Virus record (IMG/VR): IMGVR_UViG_3300019730_000007
Location: 1-35,024 of that record
DNA length: 35,024 bases
Direction: 5' to 3' (one strand)
Source of the DNA: a virus
Shown here piece by piece: positions 6,997-14,267 of this stretch. A program made the translations under genes and the position numbers. Below the pieces are notes generated by a model. It was given only the letters and a program-made list of their open reading frames with translations, was not told the origin of the DNA and searched no databases. How positions within the stretch are numbered: position 1 is the stretch's first letter; each line of letters begins with the position of its first letter.

Positions 6997-7045
6997 TAAG
7001 GGTGTGCACCCTTACTGATGATTCAAAAATGATGAAATAACTTAA
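6987..7045 (+). ncRNA. Type III hammerhead ribozyme
   Basis: All hammerhead parts occur in order with no extra bases. Stem III 5' strand is TTAAGTTA 6987-6994, followed by T6995 and cleavage-site A6996 (triplet AUA). Stem I is a 7-bp hairpin TAAGGGT/ACCCTTA (6997-7003 with 7008-7014, loop GTGC). The core CTGATGA is 7015-7021. Stem II is short: 7023-7025 pair with 7030-7032 around an AAAA loop, with a T-T mismatch next to the core. GAAA is 7034-7037 and the stem III 3' strand TAACTTAA is 7038-7045. Predicted cleavage lies between 6996 and 6997. The next gene's ribosome site starts ten bases downstream. The weak stem II is the one departure from consensus. Confidence 0.75.
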
Positions 7046-7272
7046 CCTTTATATAGGAGATATCATGGCTACAGAAATAACAATAACAAAAGATGAGTTT
7101 AATAATAACTATATTGTTGAAATTGAAAATGGTGATTTTTCTCCTGCTTTCTGCAAAAATATAAATATGGCAAAAGAAGAAGCAGAATGGATGAGAGAGT
7201 GTTACTTTGATACTTATGGTCATGATAGTGACTGGATAGAAATAATTGAGAAATAACTTAACCTTTATATAG
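7034..7272 (+). repeat. 23-bp perfect direct repeat flanking a 63-residue gene
   Basis: The sequence GAAATAACTTAACC... through TATATAG occurs at 7034-7056 and 7250-7272. The first copy holds the GAAA box and 3' strand of hammerhead stem III; the second includes the stop codon of the gene between them. The intervening gene may have been gained or duplicated together with this segment. Confidence 0.65.
7065..7256 (+). CDS. Hypothetical small early protein, 63 residues
   Basis: ATG 7065 is preceded by AGGAG at five bases. The product is acidic, with no cysteine pairs or membrane segment (MATEITITKDEFNNNYIVEI...). Its pattern of alternating hydrophobic residues followed by an amphipathic helix suggests a small alpha/beta fold. 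It is the first gene after the hammerhead, so its transcript would carry a 5'-OH end after cleavage. No family was recognised. Confidence 0.6.
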   Translation: MATEITITKDEFNNNYIVEIENGDFSPAFCKNINMAKEEAEWMRECYFDTYGHDSDWIEIIEK

Positions 7273-7325
7273 AAGATAACCAAAAAGACCTGAGCAAGTC
7301 AATAAACTGCTTGAAAGGTTTTAAG

Positions 7326-7631
7326 ATGAAAGCAACCACAGATATTATAAAAGTTGATGGTGAATATCAAGTAAGACTATTTGAAGATGGGATCAGAAAT
7401 CATAATGCCACTTATTTTACAGATGATAAAGAAGATGCTCAAGAGACTGCCAAGGCAATGGTGAGAGATTATAAACCAACTGCTGAAAGTGCTTACAGAG
7501 AAGAACTGCTTGAGCAGATTGAAGGGTATTGTGGCAAGATGGAAAATCTTCACAGACTTGGCACAAATGAACTAGTCAAAATTAGAAATCTGGTTAGAGA
7601 TAGTAGAAAACTTGATGCTTTAATACCATAA
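7326..7631 (+). CDS. Hypothetical early protein, 101 residues
   Basis: ATG 7326 has AAAGG seven bases upstream and is preferred over an in-frame TTG at 7311. The N-terminal half resembles the preceding small protein in style: short strands (TDIIKVDGEYQVRLFEDGIRNHNATYF) followed by a helix (DAQETAKAMVRDY). The C-terminal half is helical (SAYREELLEQIEGYCGKMENLHRL). The two neighbours may be distant paralogues, but this is a pattern impression only. Confidence 0.6.
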   Translation: MKATTDIIKVDGEYQVRLFEDGIRNHNATYFTDDKEDAQETAKAMVRDYKPTAESAYREELLEQIEGYCGKMENLHRLGTNELVKIRNLVRDSRKLDALIP

Positions 7632-7640
7632 GGAGATACC

Positions 7641-8348
7641 ATGGACAAGAAAAAATTAATTGACAAAGTTGTAAAACTTTTAGCCCTGTCTGAAAATAAT
7701 TCTGAAACTGCTGAAGCCAAATCTGCTAAAGAAATGGCAGCCAAGCTTATGGCCAAGCATGATATTTCATATATTGAGACAAGAGAAAAGCCTGATTTTA
7801 AGACCTTTAATAAGGTACTGACTAGGCTATATCCTATTAAATATGATTCAACCTTAATAAATGTGATTTCAAGCTTTAATGGTGTTGGATACTTTATTAG
7901 AAGGGGTTTGAATCGTGGCCCAAATAAATGCCCAGGTGCAAATATTTTCTGTGGCAGAGAAGCAAACATTCAAGCTAATGATTATATGCTTGAAATTGTT
8001 TTTCAACAGAGACAGTCTGCTTGGAAAAGATATCTTGAAGAATATAAAGAAAAATGGTCTTTATCTCCTAAAGAAAAAGACAAAAAAGAATGGATGTTTG
8101 GCTTTATGTTTGGTGTTCAAGATAAGTTGAAAAGCTTGACCAAAATGAAAGATCAGAAAGTTCAGGAATATGGGCTTGTACCAGTAGATGAATCCAAACA
8201 AGCAATTGATTTTTATACTGCTGATAATGATGTTAGAAAAACCAAATCAAGATCAATTGGATATAATTCAGATGGCAGAGAAGCTGGTAAGAATGTTTCT
8301 ATTAATAAAGGAATAAAAACCCAGAAAATTAATTCTTTACTTGCTTAA
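7641..8348 (+). CDS. DUF2786-family protein
   Basis: A 235-residue protein. Residues 1-45 (KLIDKVVKLLALSENNSETAEAK..., AAKLMAKHDIS) match the DUF2786 signature of a 'KLLALA...EAxxAxxKAxxLMxxH' helical pair. A longer C-terminal part follows, with IFCGREANIQ and the helix MLEIVFQQRQSAWKRYLEEY. DUF2786 proteins are frequent in phages and plasmids, but their function is not settled. It follows the previous gene by nine bases with AAGGAG upstream. Confidence 0.65.
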   Translation: MDKKKLIDKVVKLLALSENNSETAEAKSAKEMAAKLMAKHDISYIETREKPDFKTFNKVLTRLYPIKYDSTLINVISSFNGVGYFIRRGLNRGPNKCPGANIFCGREANIQANDYMLEIVFQQRQSAWKRYLEEYKEKWSLSPKEKDKKEWMFGFMFGVQDKLKSLTKMKDQKVQEYGLVPVDESKQAIDFYTADNDVRKTKSRSIGYNSDGREAGKNVSINKGIKTQKINSLLA

Positions 8349-8396
8349 AATTAATTAGTATAATCATTAAAACTTAAAAATTTAGGAGCTTAAAAC

Positions 8397-9218
8397 ATGA
8401 CAACTTTAAAACTTACAAAACAGGAAATGGCAATTGCAATAATCAAAATTGATGAAGATTCAGATTATAAATCTTTGATGAGAATGTCAGAAGATGAGCT
8501 CACAAAAGAGTATTGCAAGATCACAGATATAAAAATCAGTAATCTTGCTGATAATATAATAAATGCAGTAAACCAAAAAAATGAGGAGAAAATCATGACT
8601 GAATTAAAAATGACAGAAGGTTTTGTAGTAGGTGCCAGAGATGCCAGATTGGTAATTGGAAACAACCGGAAAGCTAAACCTGCTGTTGAAGCAGTAAAAG
8701 CAGTTAAGGGTGTTGAAGCAGTTGAAGCTGTGAAAGCAGATAAAGAAAAAGGCATCAAAGCTGTTAAAGCAGTGGCAGAAGTCAAAGCTGTGAAAGCAGT
8801 TGAAGCCCAACCTGCAAAACCTGCAGAGCAGGAAGTCCATTTGGATTCTACTACTAAAGAAGTTGCTCAGGAAGTCAGAGCCAGAATGGCTGACCAAGGC
8901 TTTGAAGACAAATTTGATGGCCAACTTGTAGAGACCAAAGATGGTCGATTCAGATTGACATTTGTGGCAGAAACTGACAAACCTATCCGGGATGCTTTTA
9001 AAGCAGTTAAAAAGGCTGATGGCTATAACAAAGCTGGTCTGGATGCTGCTAAAGAAGAGAAAAAAGCAGCTGCCAAAGCTAAAAAGGCTGAAGAGAAGGC
9101 CAAAGCTGATGCTGCCAAAGAAAAAGAAAAACCAAAAGAAACTCCAAAATCTGAACCTGAAGATGACAACTCAGGAGATGATGAGGATGCCTGGCCTGGT
9201 GAAGATTTAGATGAATAA
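8397..9218 (+). CDS. Lys/Ala-rich low-complexity protein with acidic tail; in-frame internal start
   Basis: A 273-residue protein. Residues 1-66 form a helical head; about 93-140 are degenerate AVKAVEAVK repeats; about 215-250 are Lys/Ala/Glu-rich, like histone H1 tails; the end is strongly acidic with an aromatic residue (DDEDAWPGEDLDE), like the C-terminal tip of SSB proteins. A second ATG at 8595 (residue 67) has GAGGAG at seven to eight bases, so a shorter 207-residue form may also be made. It lies in the early operon before the recombination genes. A DNA-binding or SSB-like role is inference. Confidence 0.6.
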   Translation: MTTLKLTKQEMAIAIIKIDEDSDYKSLMRMSEDELTKEYCKITDIKISNLADNIINAVNQKNEEKIMTELKMTEGFVVGARDARLVIGNNRKAKPAVEAVKAVKGVEAVEAVKADKEKGIKAVKAVAEVKAVKAVEAQPAKPAEQEVHLDSTTKEVAQEVRARMADQGFEDKFDGQLVETKDGRFRLTFVAETDKPIRDAFKAVKKADGYNKAGLDAAKEEKKAAAKAKKAEEKAKADAAKEKEKPKETPKSEPEDDNSGDDEDAWPGEDLDE

Positions 9219-9230
9219 ACCTGGCCCAAT

Positions 9231-9255
9231 GTAAGGTATATGCCGGATACCTTAC
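9231..9255 (+). other. Hairpin after the Lys/Ala-rich gene
   Basis: GTAAGGTAT and ATACCTTAC form a perfect 9-bp stem around a seven-base loop. It lies directly before the terminator-like hairpin at 9261 and may protect the 3' end or pause RNA polymerase. Confidence 0.5.
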
Positions 9256-9260
9256 CTCCA

Positions 9261-9298
9261 AACCTACCCCAGAGCACCACTGGGGTAGGTTTTAAAAA
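9261..9298 (+). terminator. Rho-independent terminator
   Basis: AACCTACCCCAG and CTGGGGTAGGTT form a perfect 12-bp stem with a seven-base loop, followed by TTAAAAA. The T-run is short, so read-through is likely. It closes the first early sub-operon. Confidence 0.65.
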
Positions 9299-9364
9299 CT
9301 AGCTGAAAAATAAAAATTTAAAGCTCAAAAGCACAATAGGTACAATTTGTAGATGGATTAAGAT

Positions 9365-9449
9365 TTAGAGAAGCCAGCCACCAGTCCTAATTAGGTGGCC
9401 AAAGGTCTGGACAACCAGGGTCATTGATAAAGGTGGTTGGCTTGTCTAA
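9365..9449 (+). promoter_or_regulatory. Structured leader RNA with long closing stem, upstream of the 166-residue gene
   Basis: The closing stem pairs 9365-9382 with 9432-9449 (TTAGA/TCTAA, one mismatch, then AAGCCAGCCACC with GGTGGTTGGCTT, one G-U). Inside are a CCTAATTAGG palindrome (9386-9395) and the hairpin CTGG-ACAA-CCAG (9407-9418). This gives a three-way junction shape ending about 30 bases before the start codon. It could be a regulatory leader or a binding site for a phage protein. Confidence 0.45.
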
Positions 9450-9480
9450 GTTTTAATCAACCTTAACCAAAGGGGTCAAT

Positions 9481-9981
9481 ATGGAGAATCTAATTGGTAG
9501 AGTAGATATCTGTGATAAATGCACAAGGCTATCAGTTTGTAAAGACCAAGGCTTTGTAAATAATATTGGTGATATGGATTGTGATTATTTTAAACCATTA
9601 ACAAAAGGAGTCAATATGGAAGAAACTGTGAAAAAATGGATAGAGCAGAAAGAGATACTTACAAATGCTAAAGTCACTGAATTAGCTCTGAGGAATGAGA
9701 TAGCAGCACATATCCTTCAGGATAAGATAAAAGGAGCTAAAAAGGGTGTTATAGGGGCTTACAAGCTGACTGCTACTGCTAAGCTTAATGCTAAGATTGA
9801 CAAAGAAGCTCTCAAAGCTATCTGGAAAGATCTCAGCCCAGCAGAAAAGCAGGCAGTGAAATTTGATCCAAAGATTGTGGCTGCTAAATACAAGACTTTG
9901 GATGCCAAATGTATGATTCACCAAACCATAACCCATAAACCTGGCACACCAGGATTAGAATTGAAAGGAGTAATTGGATAA
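9481..9981 (+). CDS. Phage protein of unknown function with small Cys-rich head; possible gene fusion
   Basis: A 166-residue protein. Residues 10-36 (CDKCTRLSVCK...DCDYFKP) look like a small zinc-binding module. Residues 46-166 are a helical phage protein type often found before Sak4/SSB/nuclease sets (EQKEILTNAKVTELALRNEI...AKLNAKIDKEALKAIW). ATG 9616 (residue 46) has its own AAAGGAGTCAAT ribosome site, almost identical to the AAAGGGGTCAAT before ATG 9481. The two parts may therefore be recently fused genes, or two products may be made. The stop overlaps the next start (TAATG). Confidence 0.6.
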   Translation: MENLIGRVDICDKCTRLSVCKDQGFVNNIGDMDCDYFKPLTKGVNMEETVKKWIEQKEILTNAKVTELALRNEIAAHILQDKIKGAKKGVIGAYKLTATAKLNAKIDKEALKAIWKDLSPAEKQAVKFDPKIVAAKYKTLDAKCMIHQTITHKPGTPGLELKGVIG

Positions 9982-10697
9982 TGGCAATTAAATTTACAAC
10001 CACTAAAAAGGGTGGTGAATTTGTTAAGGTTTTGATCTATGGCCAATCAGGAGTTGGCAAAACAACCTTGGCTGCTACTGCCCCAAATCCCATTATCATC
10101 TCTTCTGAGAAGAAGCTGATCAGCCTTAAAGACTTCAACATCCCAGTCATACTTATTGAAGATCACAAAGACCTCAAAGAAGCATATGAGCTGGTATCTG
10201 GCTCAAAAGGTAAAAAATTTGATACTGTGGTAGTTGATTCAGTTTCTGATATTGCTGAGACTATTCTGGCCTATTTTAAAGAGAATCCAGTTGATGGCAA
10301 TACTCACCCTAAGGCAGCATATGGACATATGGCAGATCATCTTGGGCCATTGATCAAAAAATTCAGAGATATCCCTGGCAAGCACAACTATACCATTGCA
10401 AAATCAAAGATGATAGAAGATCAATACACAAATGTATCCATGTTCTCTCCATCTTTGCCTGGTAAAGTATTGCCTGGTAACATCTCATATGAATTTGACT
10501 ATGTTTTTGCCATGAGGATTGGAGAGACAGAAAGCGGGAAAAAATTCCGCTACCTTCAGACCCAGCCAGACATTCAATGGATGGCAAAAGGTGTTGAAAG
10601 TCTGAATGCTATTGAAAAACCAGACTTGACCAATATTTTCAATAAAATCTTAGGTAAGGTTGAAAAACCTGAAAAGGAGGCAGACACAAAAGAATAA
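9981..10697 (+). CDS. Sak4-like RecA-fold ATPase (single-strand annealing recombination)
   Basis: A 238-residue protein with Walker A GQSGVGKTT (about residues 21-29) and Walker B FDTVVVDSVSD (about 80-90). Size and layout match the phage AAA_24/Sak4 group, RecA-fold ATPases that promote single-strand annealing with a phage SSB. The SSB-like DUF669 gene and an exonuclease gene follow, which is the usual company. The start overlaps the preceding stop, with AAGGAG further upstream. Confidence 0.75.
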   Translation: MAIKFTTTKKGGEFVKVLIYGQSGVGKTTLAATAPNPIIISSEKKLISLKDFNIPVILIEDHKDLKEAYELVSGSKGKKFDTVVVDSVSDIAETILAYFKENPVDGNTHPKAAYGHMADHLGPLIKKFRDIPGKHNYTIAKSKMIEDQYTNVSMFSPSLPGKVLPGNISYEFDYVFAMRIGETESGKKFRYLQTQPDIQWMAKGVESLNAIEKPDLTNIFNKILGKVEKPEKEADTKE

Positions 10698-10756
10698 AGA
10701 TGTTTAATTATATGAGCAGTAATAGTTTTGAATCAATTTTAAATTAAGGAGTAAAA

Positions 10757-11269
10757 ATGGCACAACTAGGACAAGCATTTGATAGTGGACAGCATGATGA
10801 TATGAATAATTTTGATCCTATTCCTGCTGGGGAGTATGCAGTCAAGATTGTTGATTCAGATATCAAAAAAACAGCAGCAAAAACTGGCAAATATATCAAA
10901 TTTGAATTTGAAGTTATCAAAGGTGATTTCAAAGGCAGAAAAATCTGGACCAATTTAAATATTGTCAATCCCAGCCCTGTAGCAGTAGAAATTGCCCAGA
11001 AAGAATTGGCAACAATTTGCAGAGCAGTTGGCAAAGCAGTTATCCAGGACACCCAGCAACTTCATGGTATTCCTTTTCTCATGAAAGTCAGAATCAAACC
11101 AGCCAAAGGTGATTACCCAGCAGGAAATGCACCAACAGGATATAAACCCATTGGCACAGTTGGGGGCTTTGATCCTTCTGAAGAAACAGATGGCAAAAAG
11201 GCTGCTGAAAACTTCACTAAAGAAAGTGGAGCTGCTGAGGATGATGATCCACCTTGGGGTGATGAATAA
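10757..11269 (+). CDS. DUF669 SSB-like protein
   Basis: A 170-residue protein. The N-terminal pattern FDPIPAGEYAVKIVDSDIKKTAAKTGKYIKFEFEVI...GRKIW is typical of DUF669, an OB-fold-like family serving as phage single-strand binding protein. The tail AEDDDPPWGDE resembles the acidic protein-binding tip of bacterial SSB (DDDIPF), which recruits repair and replication proteins. It lies between the Sak4-like ATPase and the nuclease, as expected of an annealing partner. Confidence 0.7.
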   Translation: MAQLGQAFDSGQHDDMNNFDPIPAGEYAVKIVDSDIKKTAAKTGKYIKFEFEVIKGDFKGRKIWTNLNIVNPSPVAVEIAQKELATICRAVGKAVIQDTQQLHGIPFLMKVRIKPAKGDYPAGNAPTGYKPIGTVGGFDPSEETDGKKAAENFTKESGAAEDDDPPWGDE

Positions 11270-11280
11270 CATTTAATCTT

Positions 11281-11302
11281 AGGGGTGGGCAACCACCCCT
11301 TT
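11281..11302 (+). terminator. Terminator-like hairpin after the SSB-like gene
   Basis: AGGGGTGG, loop GCAA and CCACCCCT form a perfect 8-bp GNRA-capped hairpin, followed only by TTT. The next gene's AAAGGAG begins right after it, so it is more likely an attenuator or mRNA stabiliser than a full stop. Confidence 0.5.
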
Positions 11303-11313
11303 AAAGGAGTATT

Positions 11314-11505
11314 ATGAAACTCTTGGTTTATACAATCTTAATAATTGTTTTTATAGCTATTTTAGCTTGGTTCAATAAATGTGCTGATATACCTATAGTC
11401 TATTGGTCAAACTCTAAAAATGAGTGTGTTAAAGTAATTATAAAAGGGATAGATTGTGATTGTAAACAATTACCAGATAAATATGAAAGGATATGGGTGA
11501 AATGA
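11314..11505 (+). CDS. Small membrane-anchored or exported protein, 63 residues
   Basis: The N-terminus (MKLLVYTILIIVFIAILAWF) is one hydrophobic helix, a signal anchor or uncleaved signal. The remaining 40 residues contain four cysteines (CADIPIVYW..., ECVKV, DCDC) that could form disulphides outside the membrane. AAAGGAG precedes the ATG. The stop overlaps the next start. The function is unknown. Confidence 0.6.
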   Translation: MKLLVYTILIIVFIAILAWFNKCADIPIVYWSNSKNECVKVIIKGIDCDCKQLPDKYERIWVK

Positions 11506-11675
11506 GCAAACATATTGATTATATAATGAAGAAATACAGTTGTGGATTGAATGATGCAAGAAAAATATCAAAAAGGCAGGATATCAGGGCAAGGATTAAT
11601 GCTGCTGGATCTTGGAAGGATTTAAAACAGCAGATGCTTAGGTTGCTAGATTATATGGAAAAGGAGATGCTATGA
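11502..11675 (+). CDS. Hypothetical protein, 57 residues
   Basis: ATG 11502 overlaps the stop of the upstream gene (ATGA), and its own stop overlaps the nuclease start. It is basic and helical (MSKHIDYIMKKYSCGLNDARKISKRQDIRARINAAG...). ATG 11493 is a possible alternative but sits too close to its AAAGG. No family was recognised. Tight coupling to the nuclease suggests a role in the same complex. Confidence 0.55.
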   Translation: MSKHIDYIMKKYSCGLNDARKISKRQDIRARINAAGSWKDLKQQMLRLLDYMEKEML

Positions 11676-12502
11676 TGGCAAAATTACCTGTTGATACAAG
11701 ATTAAAGATAGAAAAAGCTATAGAAGATGGAATGGTTGTTCAGGCCTTTAGACCTTATCTGGGTTTGTCAGGGATTGGTGATAGTTGTTCAAGAAAATTA
11801 TGGTATGGTTTTAGGCTTTGTGCCGTGGTTCAAATTACCCAAAGACTCCACCGCTTGTTTCAAAGAGGACACAAAGAAGAACCAATCATACAAGCTGATC
11901 TGAGAAGGGCTGGAGCAGTGTGCCATGTAACTCAGGATAATCAACCAGAAGCAGTCTGTGGTAATGGTCATATAAAAGGTCATCTTGATGATGTTATCAC
12001 CAAATTGAAGGATGCTCCTAAAACTCCACACCTTGGTGAATACAAAACTCATAATGATAAATCTTTCAAAGATCTCCTAAAAAGAGGCATGAAGCTTTCC
12101 AAACCAGTTCATTATGCTCAAATGGTTTGCTATATGCATCTTTTCAAGCTAAAAAGGGGTTTGTATGTTGCAGTAAATAAAAATGATGATTCTCGATATT
12201 ATGAGAGGATTTCTGCTGACCCTGATAAGGCTAATGAGCTTATAAGCAAAGGTGAGGATATTATCAGCACAGAAATACCACCACAGAGAATTGGCAACTC
12301 AACTTGGTATGAATGCAAATGGTGTAATTATTATCAGATTTGCCATTTTGGTGAAGCCCCTTTGAAGAACTGCAGAACCTGTAAATTTGTAGATATTCAT
12401 GATGAAGGTAAATGGAGGTGTTCTGGGCTCAAAATTTGGTTGAGCTTTGAGCAACAACAATTAGGTTGTCAGAGACACAAATATTTGGAGGGATTGAGAT
12501 GA
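11672..12502 (+). CDS. PD-(D/E)XK exonuclease, Cas4/RecB-like
   Basis: A 276-residue protein. The nuclease core is visible as GHLDDVI (Asp, about residue 110), LGEYKT (E-x-K, about 125) and VHYAQMVCYMH (Gln, about 150), the order of RecB-type nucleases. The C-terminal third has clustered cysteines (ECKWCNYYQICHFG, NCRTCKF, RCSGLK, GCQRH) that may hold an iron-sulphur cluster or zinc, as in Cas4. It probably resects double-strand ends for the annealing proteins upstream. AAGGAG lies five bases before the ATG. Confidence 0.7.
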   Translation: MMAKLPVDTRLKIEKAIEDGMVVQAFRPYLGLSGIGDSCSRKLWYGFRLCAVVQITQRLHRLFQRGHKEEPIIQADLRRAGAVCHVTQDNQPEAVCGNGHIKGHLDDVITKLKDAPKTPHLGEYKTHNDKSFKDLLKRGMKLSKPVHYAQMVCYMHLFKLKRGLYVAVNKNDDSRYYERISADPDKANELISKGEDIISTEIPPQRIGNSTWYECKWCNYYQICHFGEAPLKNCRTCKFVDIHDEGKWRCSGLKIWLSFEQQQLGCQRHKYLEGLR

Positions 12503-12714
12503 TAAGTTTACCAACAGAAGGTGGAATATGCAAATCTTGTTCTGATAATGCTGATTGCCCTATGCCTGAGATTTTAAAGGAATGGAAAGATGTAAAAGAA
12601 TTATATAGCCCAAATGAAGTGCCAGATTATGTATTTGATGAATCTTATATTGATGAACCAGATTTTGAAAATGGATTTGTAATTTGGTGCCCTATGCATT
12701 TTGGAGAATCATAA
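12499..12714 (+). CDS. Hypothetical acidic protein with Cys cluster, 71 residues
   Basis: ATG 12499 overlaps the nuclease stop and has GGAGGG upstream. ICKSCSDNADCPMP near the N-terminus and WCPMHFG at the end give four cysteines and a His that could bind one zinc. The middle is very acidic and Tyr-rich (YVFDESYIDEPDFEN). Its stop overlaps the helicase start. Confidence 0.6.
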   Translation: MISLPTEGGICKSCSDNADCPMPEILKEWKDVKELYSPNEVPDYVFDESYIDEPDFENGFVIWCPMHFGES

Positions 12715-14258
12715 TGACTAAATTCACCCCATACAACTTCCAATCAGAAGCCATTCAATCAGTCTTCAATTATTTTTACAAGGGTGGAAAAGGCAACCCA
12801 TTAGTAGTTGCACCAACAGGCAGCGGCAAATCTGTTATTATAGCTTGCTTTTGTGAAGAAGTAGTCAGAAGGTGGTCAAGACAAAAAATTCTTGTTATAA
12901 GCCATGTAAAGGAGATACTGAGGCAGAACTATGAGGCAATCTGCAAACAGCTCCCTAACAAAGAAATAGGGTTATATTCAGCTGGTTTAAAGAGTAAGAT
13001 TATTAAAGATATTACTGTGGCAGGTATTCAGTCAATTTATAATAAGCCAGAATTGTTTGATTTATTTGATATCATTCTTGTTGATGAATGTCATACTATT
13101 CCTCATAAGAAAAATGGGATGTATCATAAATTTTTTGATCAAGTTGAAAAGCCAGTTATTGGTTTTACAGCTACACCTTTCAGACTTGGATATGGATATC
13201 TTCATTTAGGTGATTTTAAATTTTTTGATGATATTGTTTATACCATACCTATTAAAAAACTTCAAAGAGAAGGCTATCTATGCCAGCTTACTGCTAAAGG
13301 GACAAAGAGAAGATTGCAAGCAGATAAGATCAGGAAGCAAGGTGGCGATTATATTCTGAGTGAATTATCTCTTGCATTTGATAGGGATAGGATAACAAAG
13401 GATATAATATCTGAGCTTATTCTGTATAAAGAAATAAGGAAAAAATGGTTGTTATTTGCTATTGATATAGAGCATGCTGAACACATTACTCAAGAGTTGA
13501 TTAAAAATGATATAATGGCAAATTTTGTCCACTCTAAAATGATTCAGAATAGAGATGAAGTGATTCAAGATTTTAAAAAATCAAAATATCAAGCTTTGGT
13601 TTCTGTTGCTGTTCTCACAACTGGATTTGATGATCCTGAGATTGATTTGATAGGCTTATTAAGACCAACTGCCAGCCCAGTTCTTCATGTTCAGATTATT
13701 GGAAGGGGTTTGAGGATCTCTCCAAAAAAAGAAAATTGTTTGGTGCTTGATTTTGCAGGCAATCTTATGAGAAATGGCCCAATTGATGCTCCTGTTATAA
13801 AGCTAAAAGGGAAAGGCACTGGTGAACCAATAATGAAGGAGTGTGATAACTGTTGGGAAATAGTTCATGCTGCTGTTAGAATTTGCCCAGCTTGTGGTCA
13901 GAAATTTAAGTTCAAACACAAACTTTCAGCAACTGCTAAAGATAGGGAAGTTTTGACCTTTGAGGAATGGCATGAAGTAACAGATGTTAAATATTTCAAC
14001 TATACAGGGTCAAAGGATATCCCAATGCTCAAAGTATCATATTTCTGTGGGCTTAGAAGGTTTTCAGAATATGTTTGCTTACAGCATAATGGGTATGCTA
14101 AGCACAAAGCTCACCATTGGTGGATGAGAAGATCTCAAGAAGATCCACCAGAGACTGCTCAAGAAGCTTTGGAACTTTCACCTTTACTTATCAGGCCAAA
14201 AAGTATATTAGTAGATGAGTCAGGCAAATATGATAACATAAAAGAAATGAGGTTTTAA
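12714..14258 (+). CDS. SF2 DNA helicase (UvsW/RadD-like)
   Basis: A 514-residue protein. Motif I APTGSGKS (about residue 38), motif II DECH, motif III TATP and motif VI IGRGLRIS are all present. A zinc knuckle follows (CDNCWEIVHAAVRICPACGQKF), then an unassigned domain with YFNYTGSKDIPMLKVSYFCG. Enzymes of this layout remodel forks and branched DNA. GGAG stands eight bases before ATG 12714, which shares a base with the previous stop. It fits with the Sak4/SSB/nuclease set as the recombination helicase. Confidence 0.75.
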   Translation: MTKFTPYNFQSEAIQSVFNYFYKGGKGNPLVVAPTGSGKSVIIACFCEEVVRRWSRQKILVISHVKEILRQNYEAICKQLPNKEIGLYSAGLKSKIIKDITVAGIQSIYNKPELFDLFDIILVDECHTIPHKKNGMYHKFFDQVEKPVIGFTATPFRLGYGYLHLGDFKFFDDIVYTIPIKKLQREGYLCQLTAKGTKRRLQADKIRKQGGDYILSELSLAFDRDRITKDIISELILYKEIRKKWLLFAIDIEHAEHITQELIKNDIMANFVHSKMIQNRDEVIQDFKKSKYQALVSVAVLTTGFDDPEIDLIGLLRPTASPVLHVQIIGRGLRISPKKENCLVLDFAGNLMRNGPIDAPVIKLKGKGTGEPIMKECDNCWEIVHAAVRICPACGQKFKFKHKLSATAKDREVLTFEEWHEVTDVKYFNYTGSKDIPMLKVSYFCGLRRFSEYVCLQHNGYAKHKAHHWWMRRSQEDPPETAQEALELSPLLIRPKSILVDESGKYDNIKEMRF

Positions 14259-14267
14259 GGAGGCAAA

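Noticed and set aside
7222-7272. A second hammerhead at the downstream repeat copy
   Set aside because: Only the GAAA box and one strand of stem III are present. The position of CUGAUGA reads CTGGATA within a coding region, and stem I is absent.
8680-8820. AVKAVEAVK-coding repeats as a CRISPR-like or tandem DNA repeat
   Set aside because: The units are short, irregular and in frame within one protein. They are low-complexity protein sequence.
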